From PWHW01 sp964435025 (lineage in GTDB: Bacteria; Patescibacteriota; Minisyncoccia; Minisyncoccales; PWPS01): a DNA stretch of 8,379 nt. This document shows positions 1-5,838 of the stretch, one piece after another. The notes beneath the pieces were generated by a model. That model was not told where the DNA came from, did no database searches, and was given only the letters and a program-made list of their open reading frames with translations. Each line of letters opens with the position of its first letter. Positions within the stretch are counted from its first letter, which is position 1. The position numbers and the translations under genes were made by a program. The stretch is from assembly GCA_964435025.1 (NCBI GenBank), contig CAYSXL010000022.1, forward strand, positions 1 to 8,379, given 5' to 3'.

Positions 1-40
1 TTGTTCAAAATAGGTTCGCGCAAAGGTGAGAATGTCTCCG

Positions 41-121
41 CCATCCTACGCCAAGGCCTTCGGAATGACTTCCATCCTTTGTCAAGGCTTCGGAGTGGCT
101 TCCATCCTTCGCCAAAGCGAG
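41..121. repeat. Degenerate ~30 bp tandem repeat, 2.7 copies
   Basis: Three successive copies begin with CCATCCT: 41-71 (31 nt), 72-101 (30 nt) and a partial copy at 102-121. Copies share the pattern CCATCCT..-G.CAAGGC-TTCGGA-TG.CTT, and the third diverges after CCATCCTTCGCCAAAGCGAG. The block lies in non-coding DNA ahead of the pilus operon and is more GC-rich than the flanking sequence. It contains small self-complementary pieces (AAGGCCTT at 53-60). Similar GCCAAGGCTTCGGA-type intergenic repeats are, to my recollection, frequent in Parcubacteria-like genomes; that link is inference. An open frame crosses the block but looks like a by-product of the repeat, not a gene. Confidence 0.75.
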
Positions 122-129
122 TTTTAGTG

Positions 130-164
130 AAAGACCCAAAAAGGTCGTTTGGAATCCTTTTTTT
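130..164 (+). terminator. Possible weak intrinsic terminator upstream of the operon
   Basis: GACC (133-136) pairs with GGTC (143-146) around a 6-nt loop. The stem can be extended by AAA/TTT with one bulged G. An alternative stem is CCAAA (136-140) with TTTGG (148-152). Seven Ts follow at 158-164. The stem is short, and 7 nt separate it from the T-run, so this is only a candidate for ending transcription from a gene to the left of the window before the pilM promoter begins. Confidence 0.22.
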
Positions 165-166
165 GT

Positions 167-194
167 TTGCCTTCTCTTTTTTTTATGTTATATT
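167..194 (+). promoter_or_regulatory. Probable sigma-70 promoter (extended -10) for the pilM operon
   Basis: TTGCCT (167-172) as -35, a 16-nt spacer, and TATATT (189-194) as -10, preceded by TG at 186-187 (an extended -10, TGn). Transcription would start near 201, giving a leader of about 56 nt before pilM. It is the best promoter-like match in the 256 nt ahead of the first gene, and the following genes are too tightly packed to need others until the pilin gene. The call rests on motif matches in AT-rich DNA, so it is moderate at best. Confidence 0.42.
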
Positions 195-210
195 TATCAA
201 AATGATAAAT
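192..210. promoter_or_regulatory. Palindrome over the pilM -10/start site, possible operator
   Basis: ATTTATCA (192-199) and TGATAAAT (203-210) form perfect 8-bp inverted arms around AAA. The element covers part of the predicted -10 box and the expected transcription start, a placement typical of repressor operators. It could equally be chance in AT-rich sequence, and no regulator gene is present in the window. Confidence 0.25.
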
Positions 211-230
211 ACGCTGAAAGTGTACTAAAC

Positions 231-259
231 AAAGGAGGCGTATAGAGTTTGTCTATATG
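231..259 (+). promoter_or_regulatory. pilM Shine-Dalgarno with hairpin spanning the start codon
   Basis: AAAGGAGG (231-238) is a near-ideal Shine-Dalgarno, but 18 nt separate it from the pilM ATG at 257, far beyond the usual 5-9 nt. The intervening RNA can fold: 239-246 pairs with 252-259 (C-G, G-U, then UAUAGA with UCUAUA) around a 5-nt loop, placing the AUG in the 3' strand of the stem. No in-frame ATG, GTG or TTG lies between the SD and 257. An out-of-frame mini-frame (TTG TCT ATA TGA, 249-260) has better spacing and its TGA overlaps the pilM ATG. The fold and any regulatory effect are inferred. Confidence 0.45.
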
Positions 260-1324
260 ATAAATATCCCTTTTTTCAATAAAGCCGCAGGTGGTTTCTT
301 AGGAATAGATATCGGTACCTCTTCAATAAAAATGGTGGAAGTTTCCGGGGACGCGGAAAATACCGTTCTGGAGAATTATGGTGAGCTTTTCTTGCGCAAC
401 TTTGTAGGAAAAGCCCCGGGCAAAGGGACGGAAGGAAATCTTCTTTACTCCAGCAATGAAATTGCGGAAGCGATAAATCATTTAACAAATGAGGCCGGCA
501 TTAAGAGTAGAAAAGCATATTTTTCCATTCCTGATTTTGTTACCTTTTTTACTTCTTTTGAACTTCCTCCAATGAAACAAGAGGAAATAAGTTCCGCCGT
601 GGAGTTCCATTCCAGGCAATACATTCCTCTTCCCATTTCGGAAGTGGTTTTGGATTGGACTGTGGAGGACAGTAAAGAAGAGGGCAAAGGAGCAAAGATA
701 AATCTCATTGCTATTCCCAAAGAAGTTATAGAACAGTATCAGGAAATAGCCCATCTTTGTAATATGGAGATAATCTCCCTGGAGGGAGAAATGTTCTCTC
801 TTGTGAGAGCTCTTGCTCGCGACAAAGTGGGAGTTACCGCAATAGCCGATATAGGAGAGCAAAGCACTATGCTTTCTATTGCGGAAAACGGAATTCTCAA
901 AACCACGCACAGCCTGGAGATTGCCGGGAATATGCTTGTGGAAAAAGTTGCAAAGAAGGGCGGAATAGAATACAATGTTGCCAGGGATATGGTAATGGAA
1001 CACGGAGTGGTTGAAGAAACGGTAAAGAAAGCGGTTTCATCTCTTACCACCTCACTTTTTTCGGAAATATCCCGAGCCGTAAATATCTTTGAAAAGGAAG
1101 AAGGAAAGATGGTAGAGGAGATCTTTATTGCGGGTGGTTTCTCGCTTCTTCCGGGAGTGGTGGATTTTGCGGAAGAAACAATGGATAAGAGTGTTACCAC
1201 AAAGAACTGCTTTGAGGGAATGAAATATCCCCGGGAACTTAAAGAAACGCTAAAAGATTTAAGCCCTTCTCATGCGATTGCTACCGGGTCCGCGCTCAGC
1301 GGTATTATAAAAGAAGAGGAATAA
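257..1324 (+). CDS. pilM: Type IV pilus assembly protein PilM (actin-like ATPase)
   Basis: PilM is a cytoplasmic actin/FtsA-fold protein that forms the inner-face ring of the pilus machine and binds PilN. The 355 residues match the usual family length. Visible motifs are the phosphate-1 loop GIDIGTSSIKMVEV (16-29), phosphate-2 IADIGEQST (196-204), the adenosine-binding loop IAGGFSLLPG (291-300) and a C-terminal AIATGSALSGI (340-350). The central FELPPMKQEEISSAVEF segment (101-117) is typical of PilM. It opens the operon, followed after 9 nt by pilN. The ATG at 257 is chosen because the phosphate-1 loop begins soon after and the next Met (residue 26) lies inside that loop. The start is oddly far from a strong Shine-Dalgarno. 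Confidence 0.95.
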   Translation: MINIPFFNKAAGGFLGIDIGTSSIKMVEVSGDAENTVLENYGELFLRNFVGKAPGKGTEGNLLYSSNEIAEAINHLTNEAGIKSRKAYFSIPDFVTFFTSFELPPMKQEEISSAVEFHSRQYIPLPISEVVLDWTVEDSKEEGKGAKINLIAIPKEVIEQYQEIAHLCNMEIISLEGEMFSLVRALARDKVGVTAIADIGEQSTMLSIAENGILKTTHSLEIAGNMLVEKVAKKGGIEYNVARDMVMEHGVVEETVKKAVSSLTTSLFSEISRAVNIFEKEEGKMVEEIFIAGGFSLLPGVVDFAEETMDKSVTTKNCFEGMKYPRELKETLKDLSPSHAIATGSALSGIIKEEE

Positions 1325-1333
1325 AATAAATTT

Positions 1334-1906
1334 ATGGCGATTGAAGTAGGAAAAAAGAAGAAAAAGGGTTCCAAGACACCAAAAGGATTGGATATTTTCT
1401 TTCAAGCAATGGTGATACTTTTTATTATTATTGTCGGTTCTTATTTTTTCGCGCAGCACCTCAAGTCACAGGCCGAAGAGACAAAAACTGAAATCGAAAG
1501 CGAAATCGAAAGAAGAAAAGCGGAGGTTCCCGAAAAGAAAGAAATGGAAGATGCGGCGCGTTATCACAGTAATCTTATACAGGATTTCAAAACCGTTTCA
1601 GATAATCGCCACGTAATTTCTTCTTTCTTTAGCCCTCTGGAAAGAAGCATACACCCCGAAGTAACCATCGTTGCTCTAAACATTGACCCGGAAGGAAAAA
1701 GCGCGGTAATTGAGGGAGAAGGAGAGGATTTCATTGCGGTAGGGCAGCAGTTTCATGCGCTGAAAAACAGGGATTTTATTGAAGATGTTGCTTTGAGCAG
1801 TCTTTCTACCGTAAGAGACGGGGAAGAAATAGATTATATAACGTTTGTCTTTGATATAGAAATTGTAGAGGATCTATTCACGAAAACAATTAAAGAAGAT
1901 GATTAA
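1334..1906 (+). CDS. pilN: Type IV pilus inner-membrane protein PilN
   Basis: This 190-residue bitopic protein has a lysine-rich cytoplasmic tail (KKKKKGSK, 7-14), one membrane helix (about 20-41, rich in I/V/F/L), a charged coiled-coil stretch (about 42-75) and a C-terminal alpha/beta region (about 107-178) fitting the ferredoxin-like PilN fold. PilN normally pairs with PilO outside the membrane and docks on PilM through an N-terminal INLLP motif; no INLLP is visible here. Assignment therefore rests on architecture and position between pilM and pilO. Only a poor purine-rich site (AAGAGGA, 1314-1320) precedes the ATG, 13 nt away. Its last 8 nt overlap pilO, suggesting translational coupling and balanced PilN:PilO production. 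Confidence 0.85.
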   Translation: MAIEVGKKKKKGSKTPKGLDIFFQAMVILFIIIVGSYFFAQHLKSQAEETKTEIESEIERRKAEVPEKKEMEDAARYHSNLIQDFKTVSDNRHVISSFFSPLERSIHPEVTIVALNIDPEGKSAVIEGEGEDFIAVGQQFHALKNRDFIEDVALSSLSTVRDGEEIDYITFVFDIEIVEDLFTKTIKEDD

Positions 1907-2459
1907 AATCATATTTACAGTAATATTTTTTGTTTCTTCGCTCGGTGGGGGTCTTTATGTGGTTCATCCCCTTTACGAGGAGTATCAAATACAAACGGAG
2001 GAAAATGATGTTCTGCGAGAGGAACTCGAGAATGTGAGGGTTTATATTGCCGAGCTTCAGGAAATAGAAAGAAAGATTGAGGAAAGGGAGGAGGAGTTTG
2101 ATTTTATTGCTTCCGCCTTCCCCGAAGATCACGATGCGCCCACACTGTTTCTTTATTTGGAGGAAAAAATGGAAGAAAACGATTTGAATCCGACAGCGGA
2201 TTTTGGAGAATTTTCGGTGAGTCCCCACCTTATCGATGAAAGTGAGCACGGCAGAATAAAGGAAGTTTCTTTTAACCTCTCTTTTGTGGGTGAATACGAC
2301 GACATAAAGAGATTTTTCCGGGAGATAGAAAGTGTAGTGAGAATTATGGATATAAAAAGAACAGACTTTTCGATAGGGGACGCTCCCGGGATGGTTATGG
2401 AAACAGGAGAGGGAGAGGGTATCGGTGTTCGTACGAATATATCCGCTTATTCATACTAA
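1899..2459 (+). CDS. pilO: Type IV pilus inner-membrane protein PilO
   Basis: This 186-residue protein has an N-terminal membrane helix (about 3-24) with almost no cytoplasmic tail, a long Glu-rich coiled coil (about 26-67), and a C-terminal domain (about 70-186) of PilO type; the FPEDHDAPTLFLYLEEK stretch (75-91) and the VSFNLSFVGEYDDIKRFFREIE stretch (123-144) are characteristic. PilO heterodimerises with PilN to link the cytoplasmic PilM ring to the extracytoplasmic side. The ATG lies inside the end of pilN (ATGATTAA, 1899-1906) with no clear Shine-Dalgarno, so initiation is probably coupled to pilN termination. The following gene begins 3 nt after its stop. Confidence 0.9.
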   Translation: MIKIIFTVIFFVSSLGGGLYVVHPLYEEYQIQTEENDVLREELENVRVYIAELQEIERKIEEREEEFDFIASAFPEDHDAPTLFLYLEEKMEENDLNPTADFGEFSVSPHLIDESEHGRIKEVSFNLSFVGEYDDIKRFFREIESVVRIMDIKRTDFSIGDAPGMVMETGEGEGIGVRTNISAYSY

Positions 2460-2462
2460 AAT

Positions 2463-2726
2463 ATGATTTCATTAAAAGACAAAGAAAAATACGGACCCGT
2501 TGTCGCACTCGCCGCGATTTGTCTTATTATTTTCCTGTTTGTTTGGAAATTTGCTCTCTCCGAGCCTCCCATTGACACCGTTCCGCGAGCGGTCATAAAG
2601 AGGGCTCCGGAAATAGATTTTAATTACCTGAAAAGCTCCGAAGTCAACTACTTTAAGGAGTATGAAAAAATAGATCCCCTTGAAGAAGATTTAATGGGAA
2701 GGGAAGAGCCTTTCTCATCTTATTAG
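2463..2726 (+). CDS. Small bitopic membrane protein in the pilP position
   Basis: The product is 87 residues: a short charged N-tail (1-10), one membrane helix (about 12-31), then an extracytoplasmic tail ending in DLMGREEPFSSY (76-87). I do not recognise a named family. It sits where pilP lies in proteobacterial pilMNOPQ operons, and its C-terminal GREEPF resembles the RDPF-type motif of the PilP N-terminal segment, which binds PilN/PilO. PilP is a larger lipoprotein with a beta domain that binds the secretin; here there is no lipobox and no beta domain. My inference is a truncated or analogous PilP-like peptide that stabilises the PilN/PilO ring in a cell without an outer-membrane secretin. 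Spacing is 3 nt from pilO and 2 nt to pilB, with no Shine-Dalgarno. Confidence 0.75.
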   Translation: MISLKDKEKYGPVVALAAICLIIFLFVWKFALSEPPIDTVPRAVIKRAPEIDFNYLKSSEVNYFKEYEKIDPLEEDLMGREEPFSSY

Positions 2727-2728
2727 TT

Positions 2729-4504
2729 ATGGATTTAATCGGTAAATTAATTGAAAATGGTTTCTTGGACAGAGAAAAAGCCACTTCTGTAGAAGCGGAA
2801 GCGGAGGATTCGGGTAAAGCGAAAGAAGAAGTATTGCTGGAAGAGAATATAATTTCCGAAGAAGAACTTTTTAATTTAAAGAGTGAAGTAACGGGAGTCC
2901 CCTTAAAAAAAGATATTGACGTCAGTGAGATAGAAGAAGATGCTTTTCGTCTCATTCACAGGGATTCGGCAAACTACTATAAAATGGTGCCGCTGGGGAA
3001 GGATGAGAATAGACTGGAAATAGGAATGGTCTATCCGGAGAATTTGAGAGCTAAAGAAGCTTTAAAATTCATATCCAGGAAAGAACGACTTTCCAATGAA
3101 ATTTACCTTATTACACCGAGTACTTTTGATAAAATAAATGAAAAATACGGAAAATCTCTGGAAAAGACGGTTTCCCCCTTAATGGAGAAACTGGTTGAGA
3201 GGGAGTTTTTTAAAAAAGAAGATGCGGAGAAAATAGAAGAAGAAGCGAATAATAAAAAAAAGACGGTAGAGGAGGTGCTTCTTAAAAGGGAAATAATTCC
3301 GGAGGAAGAACTCTTTGCTTTAAAAAGTGAAGTACTGAACACCCCGATAAAAGAAAGCGTCAGCTTGGAAGATATTTCTCAAGATGTGATTGGTCTTATT
3401 AGTGAAGATGCGGCAGACTATTATAAAATAGTTCCCGTCGGAAAAAGAGGTGATACGGTAGAAGTGGGAATGGTCTATCCGGAGAATCTAAGAGCCCAGG
3501 AAGCGCTGAAGTTCATTTCCCGCAAAAACATTTTTTCTTACAAGACCTACCTTATTTCACTTGCCACTTTCGAGGAAGTGAAGCAAAAATACCAAGCGAG
3601 TGACAAGGACTTCGGAACGGCGCTTATGGAGAGGCTGGTGGAAAGGAACTTTTTGGAGGAAGAGCAGGTAGAGAATCTTGAAAAAGAGGCAGAAGGGAAA
3701 AGTAAATCAAGAGAAAAAGTGTTACTGGAAGAGAATATAATTTCCGAAGAAGAGCTTTTTGGCATCAAGAGCGAGATTACGGGTATCCCGTTTAAAAGGG
3801 ATGTTAATATAGAAAATATTCCCGAAGATGTCCTTAATCTTTTTTCCAAAGATATTGTTATTCACTACAGAATGGCTCCTGTGGGAAAAGAAGGCGATAC
3901 GGTAGAAGTGGGAATGGTCTATCCGGAAGATAGTAGAGCAAAGGATATTTTAAGCATTACGGCGGAGAAAGAAGAGTTCTCTTACAAAATATATCTTATA
4001 TCGTTTTCCGACTTTAAAAAGATAAATAAAAAATACCGTGCCTCCGCAAAAGAGTTTGAATCGGCTTTAATAGAAAGGATGGTCAAAGAAGGAATAATTG
4101 AAAAAGAAAAGGCGAATTCTTTGGAAGAGGAAGCGGAGAAAAGCGAAAAAACAAGAGAGGAGCTGCTTTTACAGCAGGAGGTGATATCCGAGGAGGATTT
4201 GTTTAAGTTAAAAGGGGAAGTATTCGGTTTTCCTTTTAGAGACGATTTTAATCCGGAAAATATCGAAGAAGAGCTTTTGCGTCTTATTCCCGAAGATTCG
4301 GCGAATTATTACAAAATGGCGCCCATTAATAAGGATGAGGATGTTATAGAAGTGGGAATGGTCTATCCGGAGAATCTAAGAGCCCAGGAAGCGCTGAAGT
4401 TTTTAACTCGAAGAGACGAACTTGATTACAGAGTCTATCTTATTTCGCTTAGCACTTTTGGAGAAATAAGCAAGCAATACAGAACTTTGAGCAAAGAAGT
4501 GGGA
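2729..4504 (+). repeat. Four in-frame 444-bp repeat units inside pilB
   Basis: Units lie at 2729-3172, 3173-3616, 3617-4060 and 4061-4504. The motif E(I/V)GMVYPE recurs at residues 97, 245, 393 and 541, exactly 148 apart, and the unit-opening Leu recurs at residues 3, 151, 299 and 447, so there is no net insertion or deletion between units. Each unit has an N-terminal helical part with EEELF, a (K)SEVxGxP segment, a Tyr-rich segment (YYKMVP or similar), GMVYPE, and a closing YLI(S/T)...Y. Several blocks are also identical at DNA level: 3459-3513 with 4347-4401 (55 nt), 3452-3483 with 3896-3927 (32 nt) and 2837-2865 with 3725-3753 (29 nt). Confidence 0.95.
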
Positions 4505-5791
4505 GCCGCGCTGGAAGACCTTGATGATATGGAAATTGAAGAAACGGACGAAGAAAAGTTGGACATGGATGCCGATATTGGCCGCCTCGCGGAGGAAGCC
4601 CCTATTGTAAAGGTAGTTGGGGTAATCTTGAGGAATGCTATTGAAGGAGGGGCTTCCGATATTCATATCGAGCCAACAAGAGACAGGCTCAAAATAAGGT
4701 TTCGTGTTGACGGGGTACTTCATTCCTCTCTTTATCTTCCCGGGTCGGTGCATCTTGCCACTGTCGCGAGAATTAAAATACTCGCGGGGCTTAAAATCGA
4801 CCAGCAAAGGCTTCCTCAAGACGGAAGGTTTTCGACCAAAATAAAAGACCAAAGCGTCGATTTCCGTGTTTCAACCTTTCCCACCACCCTTGGGGAGAAG
4901 GTAGTAATAAGGGTGCTTGATCCGGTTAAGGGAATTAAAACGGTGGAAGAGCTCGGGGTCACGGAAAAGAATTTCCAGATACTTAAAAAGTCGATAAAAA
5001 AACCTACCGGCCTCACGCTTGTCACCGGTCCTACCGGTTCAGGTAAAACGACAACTCTCTATGCTCTTTTAAAGCTGTTAAACGAGGAGAAAGTAAACAT
5101 AGTGACGCTTGAAGATCCGGTGGAGTATTTTATGGACGGAATTAACCAGTCACAGACACATGCGGATATAGGGTATGTCTTCTCGAAAGGATTAAGACAG
5201 ATACTTCGTCAGGACCCCGACGTTATTATGGTAGGAGAGATTCGTGATGATGAGACGGCGGATCTTGCCACGCACGCCGCGCTTACGGGGCACGTTGTAC
5301 TTTCTACCTTGCACACAAATGACGCCACAGGGGTCATCCCCCGTCTTATTGATATGGGAGTTAAACCCTTCCTCATCCCTTCGGCGTTGAATTTGGCGAT
5401 GTCACAAAGGCTTGTAGGGAAATTGTGTAGTAAGTGCAAGAGGGAAGTTACTCCCAGCGAGGAAATAAAAACGCTTATTGAAGAAGAGTTGAACAAAATT
5501 CCTTCTGTAGTGCGTGAAGAGCTTGATATCCCCTCTCCGATTAAGATATACGAGGCGGACGGTTGTAAGGACTGTTCGGAAGAAGGAGTTCAAGGGAGAA
5601 TGGGTATTTTCGAGGTTTTGTCTATGACCAAGGAGCTTGGAGATATAATAATGAAAAATCCCACGGGACAAAAGGTAAAGGAAGAGGCTTTTCGCCAAGG
5701 TATGATTACCTTAAAACAAGACGGAATGATTAAAGCAACACAGGGTTATACGACGATAGAGGAAGTGCTCAGAGCAACTGAAGAGACATAA
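2729..5791 (+). CDS. pilB: Type IV pilus extension ATPase PilB with four N-terminal T2SSE_N domains
   Basis: PilB is the hexameric cytoplasmic ATPase that powers pilus polymerisation through PilC. At 1020 residues it is far longer than the usual 550-600. Residues 1-592 are four tandem T2SSE_N/MshEN-type units of 148 residues each, followed by an acidic linker (about 596-615). The ATPase core contains the Arg-rich N2 segment GGASDIHIEPTRDRLKIRF (640-658), Walker A GPTGSGKT (767-774), Asp box LEDPVEY (794-800), Walker B DPDVIMVGEIRD (829-840) and His box GHVVLSTLHTNDA (854-866). A zinc site is formed by C900/C903 and C946/C949, typical of PilB/GspE and absent from PilT. All catalytic motifs are intact, so it should be active. 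The start lies 2 nt after the preceding stop with no Shine-Dalgarno, so translation is probably coupled. Confidence 0.96.
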   Translation: MDLIGKLIENGFLDREKATSVEAEAEDSGKAKEEVLLEENIISEEELFNLKSEVTGVPLKKDIDVSEIEEDAFRLIHRDSANYYKMVPLGKDENRLEIGMVYPENLRAKEALKFISRKERLSNEIYLITPSTFDKINEKYGKSLEKTVSPLMEKLVEREFFKKEDAEKIEEEANNKKKTVEEVLLKREIIPEEELFALKSEVLNTPIKESVSLEDISQDVIGLISEDAADYYKIVPVGKRGDTVEVGMVYPENLRAQEALKFISRKNIFSYKTYLISLATFEEVKQKYQASDKDFGTALMERLVERNFLEEEQVENLEKEAEGKSKSREKVLLEENIISEEELFGIKSEITGIPFKRDVNIENIPEDVLNLFSKDIVIHYRMAPVGKEGDTVEVGMVYPEDSRAKDILSITAEKEEFSYKIYLISFSDFKKINKKYRASAKEFESALIERMVKEGIIEKEKANSLEEEAEKSEKTREELLLQQEVISEEDLFKLKGEVFGFPFRDDFNPENIEEELLRLIPEDSANYYKMAPINKDEDVIEVGMVYPENLRAQEALKFLTRRDELDYRVYLISLSTFGEISKQYRTLSKEVGAALEDLDDMEIEETDEEKLDMDADIGRLAEEAPIVKVVGVILRNAIEGGASDIHIEPTRDRLKIRFRVDGVLHSSLYLPGSVHLATVARIKILAGLKIDQQRLPQDGRFSTKIKDQSVDFRVSTFPTTLGEKVVIRVLDPVKGIKTVEELGVTEKNFQILKKSIKKPTGLTLVTGPTGSGKTTTLYALLKLLNEEKVNIVTLEDPVEYFMDGINQSQTHADIGYVFSKGLRQILRQDPDVIMVGEIRDDETADLATHAALTGHVVLSTLHTNDATGVIPRLIDMGVKPFLIPSALNLAMSQRLVGKLCSKCKREVTPSEEIKTLIEEELNKIPSVVREELDIPSPIKIYEADGCKDCSEEGVQGRMGIFEVLSMTKELGDIIMKNPTGQKVKEEAFRQGMITLKQDGMIKATQGYTTIEEVLRATEET

Positions 5792-5838
5792 AAAAAAGAG
5801 AACATAAAAATATATATAAATAAATAAAAACAATAAAA
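5792..5838. other. Extremely A/T-rich pilB-pilT spacer
   Basis: Of the 47 bases between the pilB stop and the pilT ATG, all but four are A or T, with A-runs and TATATATAAATAAATAAA. No Shine-Dalgarno, hairpin or convincing -35 is visible. TATAAA-like strings could serve as a -10, so a weak internal promoter cannot be excluded. It could also act as an unstructured ribosome landing site for pilT. Confidence 0.4.

Noticed and set aside
1..228. TTG-initiated open frame of 75 codons ahead of pilM
   Set aside because: It is largely made of the 30 bp tandem repeat and AT-rich promoter DNA, has no domain-like pattern, and ends over the predicted pilM promoter. It is most likely a chance frame.
482..1003. 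Long minus-strand open frames opposite pilM, and similar ones opposite pilN/pilO, pilB, pilT and pilC
   Set aside because: They lie wholly opposite genes with clear conserved motifs, show no family motifs, and have no promoter or ribosome site of their own. They are shadows of the + strand genes.
2729..4504. Frameshift or assembly duplication as the cause of the oversized pilB
   Set aside because: The four units differ substantially in protein and DNA outside the shared blocks and stay in one frame into an intact ATPase core, so they are not a simple assembly copy error.
4505..4560. Start of a fifth PilB repeat unit after unit 4
   Set aside because: AALEDLDDM after unit 4 faintly echoes the unit opening (TALMERLVE), but similarity fades at once into an acidic linker leading to the ATPase core.
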